A stretch of DNA of 64,000 bases from Pseudanabaena sp. UWO311 (GCF_006937785.1 NZ_SJEE01000004.1:186001-250000), one strand, 5' to 3'. Shown: positions 17,068-24,897, numbered from the stretch's first letter. Notes: generated by a model from the sequence alone, not told the origin. Numbers and translations are program-made.

Positions 17068-18015
17068 CTTTGAGTCTTTTCGCGTTTGAGACTGTTTTAC
17101 AGAAATTTTTTGCAGCTTTTGGACTTGTTTGAGGGTTAGTCCTGTAAATTTGGCTACTAAGTCTATGGCAATGTTGGAACGCAGCATATTTAGGGCAATT
17201 TGATTAGATGCTTTAGCTAAACCTTTAGCCTCGCCTTTAGCTAAACCTTTAGCCTCGCCTTCCAGCAATATTTCTTGATAAATTACCGATTCTTTCATGA
17301 TTTCGCTCCTTAGTAATCTTTGGATGATTTCTTTATTCAGGGCTATTCCTGATATTATAGCGGTCGATGCGGCTACGTTGCTTTGTACTTGTTTATCTTC
17401 AATATTTTCGATTTGTCTAGCAACTTGTCTTAAGGTTTCTTCAGGGTCTTGGTTGTTAGTGAGCACGGCAAAGGGTAAGAGTCCTTGATATCGCTGAAAT
17501 ATTTCTGTAGGCTGTTCCCATAGTCTAATGATGTTAAATTCATGGTTGAGTCTGCCAATATTAAATGTGTTCTCATAAACTAAGCGTGATTGGCTGGGAC
17601 TAAGGTAGATAACGAATTGATGGATTTGCTTTTCAGGAAATTTACGATATAGCCTGAGTTGATAATCTGCCATACGGAATGGGATGTTTTTATTTGGCTC
17701 CGTCTGAAATTCAATAGACTTAATCGGAAACAAGTGAAAGCCTTACTACATAAGGTTTTCAGAAACACCCAAGAAATCGATAAAATGCTTACTGCATAAG
17801 AGTTTGATGGCATTTTGGCTGTTTTATTTCCGATTAAGTCTAATGTGAAGGATAATTTGGATTGATTCAAGAAATACTACTGAGTCAGCGCGAATTGGCT
17901 CGACTGAGAGTTCCGATGGTTCGAGTTTGGTTAGAGTAATGGCTTCGCCAAGTAGCCAACTGGCGAAGTCTGCGGAAAAGCTTTCTGCCAAAAACTTACA
18001 GATGTTATCAATCAT
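17059..18015 (-). pseudogene. Rpn-family nuclease gene disrupted by a 126-bp MITE
   Basis: Two pieces align end to end with the intact Rpn protein at 14259-15137: residues from ATG 18015 up to LHI, then EFQTEPNKNIPFRMADY onward to the stop at 17059. Between them lies a 126-bp element with a 3-bp duplication. Its sequence adds RLNRK and a stop, cutting the protein within the nuclease core beside the E-x-Q motif. Removing the element and one AAT restores the frame exactly, so the gene was intact until a single insertion. The C-terminal repeat region reads GEAKGLAK rather than EGKA. Confidence 0.88.
17716..17841 (-). mobile_element. 126-bp MITE, copy 1 (inside the Rpn gene)
   Basis: The terminal inverted repeats AGACTTAATCGGAAA (15 bp) are flanked by direct AAT (17713-17715 and 17842-17844). 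The interior carries no coding region and matches copy 2 (22416-22541) in reverse orientation with a single difference seen by eye. Confidence 0.93.
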
Positions 18016-18118
18016 TGCGAAATTTTATCATTTCAATGACATTTGAGAACAACTCAATCCATAGTTCAAATATGCGATCGCTAGTAAGATTGCTATCAAA
18101 ACAATGCTATAGTTTTTT

Positions 18119-18150
18119 GAGCAAAAAAGACCGATCGGTCTTTTTTGCTC
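18119..18150. promoter_or_regulatory. Perfect 32-bp TetR operator of the GST gene
   Basis: The 16-bp arms are centred on GACCGATCGGTC, 24 bases before the GST ATG. A shared core with the tetR promoter makes it a strong candidate repressor site. The A6/T6 outer arms could also fold as a hairpin. Confidence 0.75.
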
Positions 18151-18174
18151 AAACTCATTTAATAGACAACATCC

Positions 18175-18885
18175 ATGCTGCAACTTTACTATGCTCGTCC
18201 TTCAGCTTATGCTCGCCCTGTATGGCTAGCCCTACTAGAAAAGCAACTGACCTTTGAGTTAATTCCAGTGGATTTAAGTGGCAAACAATTCGAGCCTGAA
18301 TTCCTCGCTCTAAATCCTTTTAGCCATGTCCCAGTTTTGGTTGATGGTGATTTTCGGGTGATTGAATCCTTAGCGATTTTGGATTATCTGGAAGCCAAGT
18401 ATCCCACTCCATCACTACTTCCCACTGATGCGATCGCTCTGGCAAAGACGCGGATGGCGCAACTGGTTGCGCTCAATGAGTTACTACCTGCGTTCATTAG
18501 GCTAATCATTAATGAAGATAACCAAACCGAAAGATCCACAGACTGGGAGTTAGCTCGGCTACGCGCAATCAATACCTTAGTCTTTTTAGAGAACTTATTG
18601 GGTGATTCCCTCTACTTTGCTGGCGAACAACTCACAATGGCAGAAATTGTGGCTGGAACATTTGTTTATAGAATGCCTTCTCTGGGAATTCCTTTAACCG
18701 ATTATCCAAAATTGCAAGTTTGGTCAGAACGATTATTATTGCGTCCCGCTTGGCAGCAGATTGAGCTAAGTTTAGAAGAGTGGAGTAATTTTAAACGGCA
18801 TATAAAGGTAATTCCCAAAATCTGGGAGCGTCGCCGCCGTCAACGAATTAGTTCTCTATCTGAGCAAAGACTACAACCAATCTAA
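18175..18885 (+). CDS. Glutathione S-transferase family protein
   Basis: This 236-residue cytosolic GST has an N-terminal thioredoxin-fold domain (about 1-80) with YYARPSAYARPVW in the glutathione site region, the cis-Pro segment HVPVLVDGDF and the ES of VIESLAILDYL that binds the gamma-glutamyl group. The helical C-terminal domain follows. It conjugates or reduces electrophiles using glutathione; the substrate is unknown. A perfect TetR-type operator lies in its promoter, and the likely repressor is the TetR gene at 16483. The broken Rpn gene now separates the two. A family B hairpin element follows the stop. Confidence 0.9.
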   Translation: MLQLYYARPSAYARPVWLALLEKQLTFELIPVDLSGKQFEPEFLALNPFSHVPVLVDGDFRVIESLAILDYLEAKYPTPSLLPTDAIALAKTRMAQLVALNELLPAFIRLIINEDNQTERSTDWELARLRAINTLVFLENLLGDSLYFAGEQLTMAEIVAGTFVYRMPSLGIPLTDYPKLQVWSERLLLRPAWQQIELSLEEWSNFKRHIKVIPKIWERRRRQRISSLSEQRLQPI

Positions 18886-18889
18886 TCAT

Positions 18890-18992
18890 TCATCGCAATA
18901 GCCAATAATATATAAAATCCCTAAATCTGTACCGCCCGCTAAGCGGGCGGTACAGATTTAGGTTCTGTTTTTTTAATTATGCCGAGTTACTT
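18890..18992 (+). repeat. Family B palindromic element, copy 2
   Basis: A perfect hairpin (18920-18962, 21-bp arms) has the same CCGCCCGCT core as copy 1 but different outer arms. The right end TTTTTAATTATGCCGAGTTACTTA resembles copy 1's right end. It sits just before the ABM gene start. Confidence 0.55.
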
Positions 18993-19274
18993 ATGCAATA
19001 CGTTTTAATCATTCATGAAGTTGAAGCTTATCCAGCTTGGAAAGCCATTTTTGACCAAGCCGCAGATATCAGAAAAAATGCTGGAGAAATCAGCTATCAG
19101 TTACTGCGTTACGACAATGATGCAAATAACATCGTCCATTTCTCAGAGTGGGCTTCTCTTGATCAAGCACGACGCTTCTTCGAGTCCAACGAATTAGTAG
19201 AAATCAGAAAGAAAGCTGGCGTAAAAGCACCAAACTTTATCTACCTACATGAGATAGAACACGGTGTGCTATAG
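18993..19274 (+). CDS. Antibiotic biosynthesis monooxygenase (ABM)-like dimeric alpha/beta-barrel protein
   Basis: This 93-residue single ABM/ferredoxin-like domain has a beta strand YVLIIHEV, helix AWKAIFDQAADIRKNAG, strands SYQLLRYD and IVHFSEW, helix DQARRFFES. That is the pattern of small heme- or quinone-related dimeric barrels and of stress-related mono-oxygenase-like proteins. No catalytic residue can be assigned. The gene follows GST with only a repeat element between, so a link to electrophile stress is possible, but no promoter or operator is seen directly before it. A hypothetical label would also be acceptable. Confidence 0.65.
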   Translation: MQYVLIIHEVEAYPAWKAIFDQAADIRKNAGEISYQLLRYDNDANNIVHFSEWASLDQARRFFESNELVEIRKKAGVKAPNFIYLHEIEHGVL

Positions 19275-19287
19275 CTTATAGCGATTT

Positions 19288-19379
19288 CCGACCAAACGAA
19301 CCATAATAAATTTTTGAAAGTATTGCTTCGCAATACTTTCAAAAATTTATTGGTTCGGATTTGAGTTCAAAGCGTTGTA
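19288..19379 (-). repeat. Family A palindromic element, copy 2
   Basis: A perfect hairpin (19305-19351, 22-bp arms, GC-TTC-GC core) lies between CAAACGAACCA and TGGTTCGGATTTGAG, which match family A ends in the reverse orientation. Confidence 0.6.
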
Positions 19380-19456
19380 ATTTTACGAGCGATCGCTACC
19401 AGTCACAAAAAATTTGGTATAGACTAGTGACTAGATGTTATAAAGGAGCAAAAACT

Positions 19457-19795
19457 ATGATTTTTAAAACTATTTCGCTAGTCGCGACTAGTCTTGTCTC
19501 AGCCAGTATATTCGCAGCAGCTGGTGCGATCGCCCAAATTACACCCGCGCCAACCCTATCGGAGCAAACCTTACGTGAAGCTCAACAACAAGAAAGAAGC
19601 TCGCTTAGTGTCGGTGGCAGTAACCTCAACTTATTGCAACTAATTAATAATATCAACCTCGCTGGTGGCAAGTCTCCAGAGCAGTTTCGCGCTAGTCAAG
19701 CTGAATCCTTTGATGAGGCTGTGACCAATTTTAGATCTCAACAACGTAAAGACGTGAAGATTTCGATTCCCGCAGCAAATACTCCAGCTAATTAA
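19457..19795 (+). CDS. Small secreted protein of unknown function
   Basis: The 112-residue product starts with a signal peptide (MIFKTISLVATSLVSASIF, cleavage probably after an AxA-like AAGAIA near residue 28). The mature part is polar, rich in Gln, Ser and Asn (EQTLREAQQQERSS, FDEAVTNFRSQQRKD), with no domain I recognise. A GGAG Shine-Dalgarno nine bases upstream selects ATG 19457 over upstream in-frame codons. It probably ends up in the periplasm or outside the cell. A perfect hairpin overlaps the stop codon. Function unknown. Confidence 0.65.
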   Translation: MIFKTISLVATSLVSASIFAAAGAIAQITPAPTLSEQTLREAQQQERSSLSVGGSNLNLLQLINNINLAGGKSPEQFRASQAESFDEAVTNFRSQQRKDVKISIPAANTPAN

Positions 19796-19842
19796 TAATC
19801 CAAAAAATAATGGCTATGCCATTATTTTTTGGATTATTAATT
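19790..19842 (+). terminator. Hairpin overlapping the stop of the secreted-protein gene
   Basis: Perfect 25-bp arms with a GC-TAT-GC core; the right arm ends with ATTTTTTGG. The left arm includes the TAA stop codon. Confidence 0.7.
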
Positions 19843-19863
19843 GGGTTTAATTCTCAACTCATA

Positions 19864-19914
19864 GTTGAAATAAAAAATAGCTAGCACTAAGTGCTAGCTA
19901 TTTTTTATTTCAAC
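19864..19914 (-). terminator. Hairpin overlapping the stop of the TPR gene
   Basis: Perfect 24-bp arms around a TAA loop; the stem contains AAAAAATAGCTAGCAC. The stop codon of the minus-strand TPR gene is inside the arm. Confidence 0.7.
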
Positions 19915-20699
19915 GTCAAAAACTTTTCGAGAGCCGTGACCAATGAGGGGGGCCAACGACGAATATTTTTTACCCAATTGATATCTCGATAGCGTGGATC
20001 AAGATTATCCACAGAGACCCAATTGCTCTCAGCTTCACCTTGTTTTTGATTTGCCCAAAGCGCCGCTGTCAGAGCAGCCCGCACATCCGTAAAATTCGGA
20101 TATTTGCGTAATATATTTTTCATCGCCTTAATTGCTTCATCGCTTTTACCGATCTCGTACAGAGCGATCGCATTATTACCAAAAGCCGTACTAAAGCGCG
20201 AATTAACATTCATCGCAATTTGATAATCTGCGATCGCCTCTTCCCATTTGCCTAAGCCAGCTTTGGCATTACCACGATTGTTATAAGCTGCTGCATCCTT
20301 AGGATCAATTGCTAACACGCGATCATAATCCGCGATCGCCTCTTCCCATTTGCCCAAGCTTTCCAAAGCCGCACCACGATTAAGATAAGGATCGGGGAAA
20401 TTAGGCGCAAGTTCTACAGATTTGTTATAGTCTGCAAGCGCTTCTTGAGGACGGTTTTGGCTCATTTTTGAGTTGCCGCGATTGCTCCAACCTGCGGCAT
20501 TGTCAGGATAGAGCTTGATTAAATCTGTCCAATAGCTCTCTGCGGCTGAAAATTCACCAGCATCTGTGGCGGTAAAGGCTTTTTTGACCAAGGCATCGAG
20601 TTGAGTTGATTCGGCTTCGGTAATGTTGAGTTGAGCTTGCACTGGTGCAGGATTCAAAAGTAAACATAAGGCAAGAAAAAGTGCAAATAGCGATCGCAT
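19905..20699 (-). CDS. Secreted TPR-repeat protein
   Basis: The 264-residue protein has a signal peptide (MRSLFALFLALCLLLNPAPVQA) followed by about four tetratricopeptide repeats, for example AAGWSNRGNSKMSQNRPQEA, and two near-identical units with NRGxALExLGKWEEAIADY. TPRs form protein-binding superhelices. Similar proteins in cyanobacteria and chloroplasts are lumenal, so thylakoid lumen or periplasm is likely. ATG 20699 was chosen because the signal peptide begins there; the in-frame extension to 20795 is unlike a signal peptide. The partner protein is unknown. Confidence 0.82.
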   Translation of the reverse strand: MRSLFALFLALCLLLNPAPVQAQLNITEAESTQLDALVKKAFTATDAGEFSAAESYWTDLIKLYPDNAAGWSNRGNSKMSQNRPQEALADYNKSVELAPNFPDPYLNRGAALESLGKWEEAIADYDRVLAIDPKDAAAYNNRGNAKAGLGKWEEAIADYQIAMNVNSRFSTAFGNNAIALYEIGKSDEAIKAMKNILRKYPNFTDVRAALTAALWANQKQGEAESNWVSVDNLDPRYRDINWVKNIRRWPPSLVTALEKFLTLK

Positions 20700-20783
20700 A
20701 AGTATTGAATCCTTGCCAAAAGTGGAGATTGTTTTTTGTCTTAATATATCAGGCTGAGAGATTAATTGTGCCTTGCTAATTAG

Positions 20784-20876
20784 GGACTTACGCAATATAT
20801 CGATCCCAAAAATATATCGGCGGGCTACGCCCGCCGATATATTTTTGGGTTTTTAATTCCGCTGAGCTACTTACGT
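20784..20876 (+). repeat. Family B palindromic element, copy 3
   Basis: A perfect hairpin (20805-20849, 21-bp arms, GC-TAC-GC core, CGGCGGGC stem) is followed by TTTTTAATTCCGCTGAGCTACTTACG, matching other family B right ends. The left side has GGGACTTACGCA as in the MITE at 2910. It could end transcription of the DUF4388 gene. Confidence 0.55.
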
Positions 20877-20915
20877 TTTCGGGAATTAGAAACTAACTCT
20901 GTAAGGCAAGCTTAG

Positions 20916-21773
20916 TTAAGCATTAGCTTTAATCTTAAGATGACCTAAGAGGTTTTGTAAGAATGCATGGCTCGGGAATGAATTGGAGCTTCCTGATGGG
21001 ACTGTCATTTGCATTTCAAGATCTTGTTTCTGTGATGGCATCTCAACAGCGATGAAGGGAACTTCTTCTACTAGTCCCATAGTCATTAGTCGAAATGCAA
21101 CTTGTTGGATCTTGTCAAGCGGCAATTTCAAGTGCTTAGCAATATTCTGAAGTGAGACATCTCCTTTAGTAAACTCCCACACCTGTGATTCTAGTTGGTT
21201 CAAGCGTAATTGGGGCTTACCAGTGATTGCACTGACAATACCTGAAGACGCTTCTGGAAGCTTATCTAAAAGCATAGTCCAATCTTTTAAAGCTCGTAGA
21301 CCAGCTAAGGTCACTTCACTAGGTGGAGCCTTTAACCCTGTCAATTCCGAATTAGGCGCTACTACATTAGCCTCAAACTGAAACTGTCCATCTTGCAACT
21401 CGAATAGTTTGCAAACCTGTTGTAATACCTGCTGACTAAACAACATTTTCAGTTGTTCCGCTTCTAGTAAACCCTGTTCTTTCAGACATAGCCCAGCGGG
21501 TTGATCGATAGGACATACTTCTGTAATGCGAGATGCAACTCCTGTACTCACCCATCCCCGTTTTTGAATCATCGACAACAACCCATTTCCATCAATCCTA
21601 TCTCCCGCTGCAATAATATTTCCTTGTTTAAACCAAATGCGAAATATCTTGCCTGGATACAATGGATTTTGAGAGCGTTCTTGAATACTTAAACGCCCTG
21701 TCTTATTTCCCTGTTCAAGCAGTCGAAAAATCTCTGGAAGGGAGAATTCGGATAGATACCCTGAAATAGCCAT
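20916..21773 (-). CDS. DUF4388 (PATAN-type) protein
   Basis: This 285-residue cytoplasmic protein begins with a DUF4388 domain (GYLSEFSLPEIFRLLEQGNK, about 4-100), found in signalling proteins such as PatA-like response regulators. A C-terminal winged-helix-like part follows (QLESQVWEFTKGDVSLQNIA, about 190-245). DUF4388 domains are thought to bind other signalling proteins. It is the last gene of a minus-strand series of Roadblock, small GTPase and this protein, so it is the candidate effector or adaptor of that GTPase. The ATG at 21773 follows a GGAGTTAAG ribosome-binding region. Confidence 0.78.
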   Translation of the reverse strand: MAISGYLSEFSLPEIFRLLEQGNKTGRLSIQERSQNPLYPGKIFRIWFKQGNIIAAGDRIDGNGLLSMIQKRGWVSTGVASRITEVCPIDQPAGLCLKEQGLLEAEQLKMLFSQQVLQQVCKLFELQDGQFQFEANVVAPNSELTGLKAPPSEVTLAGLRALKDWTMLLDKLPEASSGIVSAITGKPQLRLNQLESQVWEFTKGDVSLQNIAKHLKLPLDKIQQVAFRLMTMGLVEEVPFIAVEMPSQKQDLEMQMTVPSGSSNSFPSHAFLQNLLGHLKIKANA

Positions 21774-21849
21774 GACTTAACTCCTTTGATTATGCAAAAA
21801 ATCAGAATAAAAGAAACAGAATAAAATAGATTGAAAGAACTAGGAATGC

Positions 21850-22389
21850 TTAGACCAAACAAACTTGCATGGAATGCTGAATCAGGGTAACAATGGCTTG
21901 AGCCACTGATGACTGTTCATTAGCATTAACTGTTATGAACGGAGGTCGGGTTTTAGGATCGATATACCCTAGTGCGATCGCAATATTTTCTGAATGCCAA
22001 GCATCGGGACAGTCCGTATGAGTCAGCCCAACAACCATTGGCAGCTTTTGTCGTTGATTCATAAAGCTAGCAATTCGACGGGCATAGCGAAACTCGGCTG
22101 GACGATGCGCTGCAACAAGCAAGACATAGGCATGAGCTTGCTTAATCAAGATATCCCACATAAAGTCAAATCGGGATTGTCCAGGAGTCCCATACAGATG
22201 CAGAGCCATTTCTGGTCCAAACTGCAAGCGACCGAAATCAAAGGCAACAGTAGTTCTGGGCTTCAATTCTGCGGTTTCGTCAGTCGCTTGACGGTCAGTG
22301 TCAACAACTTCAATTTCACTGACAGATCTGATAAAAGTGGACTTCCCAGCCCCGACTGGCCCAGTCACAACCAAACGCATAATTTCCAT
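21850..22389 (-). CDS. Small GTPase-like protein (MglA/conservon type)
   Basis: The 179-residue P-loop protein has a G1 loop GPVGAGKS (about 10-17), a Thr-rich switch (ELKPRTTVAFDFG), and G3 as YGTPGQ, with Thr-Pro-Gly in place of the usual D-x-x-G. THTD stands at the NKxD position. This pattern fits the bacterial small GTPases that pair with Roadblock/LC7 proteins (MglA/MglB and actinobacterial conservons). The Roadblock genes are just upstream on the same strand and the DUF4388 gene downstream. Start ATG 22389 is used; ATG 22380 is equally possible, as the P-loop is close behind. A MITE sits 26 bp upstream of the start. Confidence 0.85.
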   Translation of the reverse strand: MEIMRLVVTGPVGAGKSTFIRSVSEIEVVDTDRQATDETAELKPRTTVAFDFGRLQFGPEMALHLYGTPGQSRFDFMWDILIKQAHAYVLLVAAHRPAEFRYARRIASFMNQRQKLPMVVGLTHTDCPDAWHSENIAIALGYIDPKTRPPFITVNANEQSSVAQAIVTLIQHSMQVCLV

Positions 22390-22415
22390 AATGTTCAAGT
22401 GAATGACTGCAAAGT

Positions 22416-22541
22416 AGACTTAATCGGAAATAAAACAGCCAAAATGCCATCAAACTCTTATGCAGTAAGCATTTTATCGATTTCTTGGGTGTTTCTGAAA
22501 ACCTTATGTAGTAAGGCTTTCACTTATTTCCGATTAAGTCT
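22416..22541 (+). mobile_element. 126-bp MITE, copy 2
   Basis: It has the same AGACTTAATCGGAAA terminal repeats and interior as copy 1, inverted, flanked by AGT direct repeats (22413-22415 and 22542-22544). It lies between the Roadblock gene and the GTPase gene, within what may be one transcript. Confidence 0.93.
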
Positions 22542-22625
22542 AGTGTAATGCAGATAAACTAAAAGGTATGATGCTCTATTTATATCTGCATTAATATCAT
22601 CAATTGCTCAGCATCGACTAAGCGA

Positions 22626-22997
22626 TTATTTTAAAATCTGCTTGATTTCTGAAACAATCCGCTTAATTTCCAACATCAAAATCCCCTGCTTTGCCTTTTG
22701 ATCAGCCAATACTAGAAGTACAGCATCATCACCACAGCTTGTCAGAATACCGTAACCTTTGTCGCCTTCAACAAATATGCGCTCAATACCACCTCTGGCA
22801 AGTTCTTGTCCGATTCTTTCACCGAGAGACAGCATGGCAGCAGACATGGCCGATACTCGTTCTTCATCCATTGCACCTGGCAAGGTCGAAGCCAAGGGTA
22901 AACCATCTGGAGTAACGAGAGCCGCACCCTGAACATCGCTAGTTGCGGATACAAAATTTTGTAGAACGAGACTAAGTTTTTCTGTGTTAATTGCCAC
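22626..22997 (-). CDS. Roadblock/LC7 domain protein, copy 1
   Basis: This 123-residue Roadblock/LC7 protein (NFVSATSDVQGAALVTPDGLP, then GGIERIFVEGDKGYGIL) is of the kind that acts as a GTPase regulator, as MglB does for MglA. It precedes the small GTPase gene, with a 126-bp MITE between them. The protein is identical over its whole length to copy 2 (23994-24365), 1,368 bp away. Likely role: GTPase-activating or switching partner of the GTPase at 21850. A Shine-Dalgarno AGGAG lies before ATG 22997. Confidence 0.88.
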   Translation of the reverse strand: MAINTEKLSLVLQNFVSATSDVQGAALVTPDGLPLASTLPGAMDEERVSAMSAAMLSLGERIGQELARGGIERIFVEGDKGYGILTSCGDDAVLLVLADQKAKQGILMLEIKRIVSEIKQILK

Positions 22998-23055
22998 TAT
23001 GAAATTCTCCTAATTAAGTACAAATGATACACAAAACAATTAATTCGATGAAGTC

Positions 23056-23529
23056 TTAGGCGAGGACTTCAAACTCAATAACATCATGAGAACCGCCACG
23101 CAGAACTGATTCTGTTTGCTTGCCACGAAGACGTTTGCCAGTGACTTTTTCTAGTACCCCTTGTACTGCTCCCAACGTGAATGTTAGTTTGCGAGGAGAT
23201 CCTTGAGGCTCGCCAGCAGAGCAAATTGTTTCGCGACAATAAGCTAAAATCGTTTCTCCCGATTCGACAATTTTGTCGATAATGCAAAGCCTTGTGCCAT
23301 CTTTCCCCAAGGCAGCTTGCAGCTTAGGAACGATTTCGGCGTTAGCAATACCTTTGCCTGTAAGACCAAGCTGTTCAGCTACTTGCTTACCACGGTTACG
23401 ACCAGCAGAAATTAGAGCGATCGCGGCGGCTTTTTCCCCTAGAGCTTCTTCAGTACCGACAACTACTGCTTTGAAGCAAACTATACTACTGAAATCACCA
23501 AGTTCGTTACGCATTTGTGAAGTATTGGA
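23056..23529 (-). CDS. Unknown conserved protein paired with Roadblock, copy 1
   Basis: The 157-residue protein is not in a family I can name. It is predicted soluble alpha/beta, with GEKAAAIALISAGRNRGK, CIIDKIVESGETILAYCRET and a closing FEVLA. The general layout (a Cys near CRETICSAGE and a barrel-like C-terminus) could be V4R-like, but this is weak. ATG 23529 follows TTTAGGTTTTACT; an upstream in-frame ATG (23577) gives a cysteine-rich leader that looks non-coding. The gene is 58 bp upstream of Roadblock copy 1 and is duplicated with it, so the two likely work together. Confidence 0.6.
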   Translation of the reverse strand, partial: SNTSQMRNELGDFSSIVCFKAVVVGTEEALGEKAAAIALISAGRNRGKQVAEQLGLTGKGIANAEIVPKLQAALGKDGTRLCIIDKIVESGETILAYCRETICSAGEPQGSPRKLTFTLGAVQGVLEKVTGKRLRGKQTESVLRGGSHDVIEFEVLA

Positions 23530-23993
23530 CATAGTAAAACCTAAATATTTACATTGATGTGTAGTGCATACCTTCATCTTGAAAGCATCAAAATTACTAC
23601 TTTAGTGAAGTCACATGTACTCTATTCCCACCAGAAAATATTCGTCGGAAATGTTGATATACAGTGCTTATATCCCCTATATAGAGTTAGACTCTATCCC
23701 CCTGATAAGACTAATTAGTAGTTTTTTCCTGCTTCACTTACTCTAGTGGCTATAGCTAGCTACAGTGTCAAGGGGGACAAAAAAAAGTTGCTATTATAAA
23801 AACTTATCAATCATTTTGTTAAGCTTTTACCAATTCCTATAGATACTCCCTTCCCAGTGAAGGATTAGCGTTGCGGCGCTTCGCGCCACAACGCTAATCC
23901 TTGGTTTTTGGTGTCTATTTCTTTGATGCGAAGGGAGTTCTTAATAATTTCTGATTTTGAGCTTGCCGCTGAGCCTGATAATTGATTCAACGT
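23530..23993. other. Promoter region of duplicated unit 1, with hairpin
   Basis: No gene is present. About 280 bp upstream of the unknown-protein gene is almost the same as the region upstream of copy 2. A minus-strand TATAAT (plus 23793-23798) could give a leader of about 250 bases, including a T-rich and C-rich stretch (TTTTTTTTGTCCCCC). A hairpin (23860-23902, one mismatch, GC-TTC-GC core) separates it from the second unit. Confidence 0.55.
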
Positions 23994-24365
23994 TTATTTC
24001 AGAATCTGCTTGATTTCTGAAACAATCCGCTTAATTTCCAACATCAAAATCCCCTGCTTTGCCTTTTGATCAGCCAATACTAGAAGTACGGCATCATCAC
24101 CACAGCTGGTCAGAATACCATAGCCCTTGTCGCCTTCAACAAATATGCGCTCAATACCACCTCTGGCAAGTTCTTGTCCGATTCTTTCCCCCAAAGACAG
24201 CATGGCAGCAGACATGGCCGATACTCGTTCTTCATCCATTGCACCTGGCAAGGTCGAAGCCAAGGGTAAACCATCTGGTGTGACGAGAGCTGCACCCTGA
24301 ACATCGCTAGTTGCGGATACAAAATTTTGTAGAACGAGACTAAGTTTTTCTGTGTTAATTGCCAC
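23994..24365 (-). CDS. Roadblock/LC7 domain protein, copy 2
   Basis: The 123-residue protein is identical at the amino-acid level to the Roadblock protein at 22626, differing at DNA level only in scattered silent positions. It belongs to the upstream repeat of the tandem duplication (24424 gene plus this one). The identical protein suggests a recent duplication or gene conversion. Its predicted role as a GTPase regulator is the same. Having two genes with their own promoters would raise dosage or allow separate control. Confidence 0.88.
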   Translation of the reverse strand: MAINTEKLSLVLQNFVSATSDVQGAALVTPDGLPLASTLPGAMDEERVSAMSAAMLSLGERIGQELARGGIERIFVEGDKGYGILTSCGDDAVLLVLADQKAKQGILMLEIKRIVSEIKQILK

Positions 24366-24423
24366 TATGAAATTCTCCTAATTAAGTACAAATGATACAC
24401 AAAACAATTAAATCGATAAAGTC

Positions 24424-24897
24424 TTAGGCGAGGACTTCAAACTCAATAACATCATGAGAACCGCCACGCAGAACTGATTCTGTTTGCTTGCCACGAAGAC
24501 GTTTGCCAGTGACTTTTTCTAGTACCCCTTGTACTGCTCCCAACGTGAATGTTAGTTTGCGAGGAGATCCTTGAGGCTCGCCAGCAGAGCAAATTGTTTC
24601 GCGACAATAAGCTAAAATCGTTTCTCCCGATTCGACAATTTTGTCGATAATACAAAGCTTTGTTCCATCTTTCCCCAATGCAGCCTGAAGCATTGGAATA
24701 ATTTCCGCGTTAGCCAGACCTTTCCCCTCAAGACCAAGCTGTTCAGCTACTTGCTTACCACGGTTACGACCAGCAGAAATTAGAGCGATCGCAGCAGCTT
24801 TTTCCCCTAGAGCTTCTTCAGTACCGACAACTACTGCTTTGAAGCAAACTATACTACTGAAATCACCAAGTTCGTTACGCATTTGTGAAGTATTGGA
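24424..24897 (-). CDS. Unknown conserved protein paired with Roadblock, copy 2
   Basis: This is the 157-residue paralogue of the protein at 23056. The two are identical except for five residues within about 35 positions (GLEGKGLANAEIIPMLQ here against GLTGKGIANAEIVPKLQ, and one K/R exchange nearby). DNA divergence is concentrated in the same patch, whereas the flanks match almost base for base. It carries its own copy of the upstream region. Function unknown; start ATG 24897 by analogy with copy 1. Confidence 0.6.
   Translation of the reverse strand, partial: SNTSQMRNELGDFSSIVCFKAVVVGTEEALGEKAAAIALISAGRNRGKQVAEQLGLEGKGLANAEIIPMLQAALGKDGTKLCIIDKIVESGETILAYCRETICSAGEPQGSPRKLTFTLGAVQGVLEKVTGKRLRGKQTESVLRGGSHDVIEFEVLA

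Noticed and set aside
18015-18257. Plus-strand open frame upstream of the GST
   Set aside because: It runs through the operator and into GST in another frame; no homology.
23273-23557. Plus-strand open frame opposite the duplicated unknown gene
   Set aside because: The same frame is not kept in the second copy of the duplication, so it is not under coding selection.
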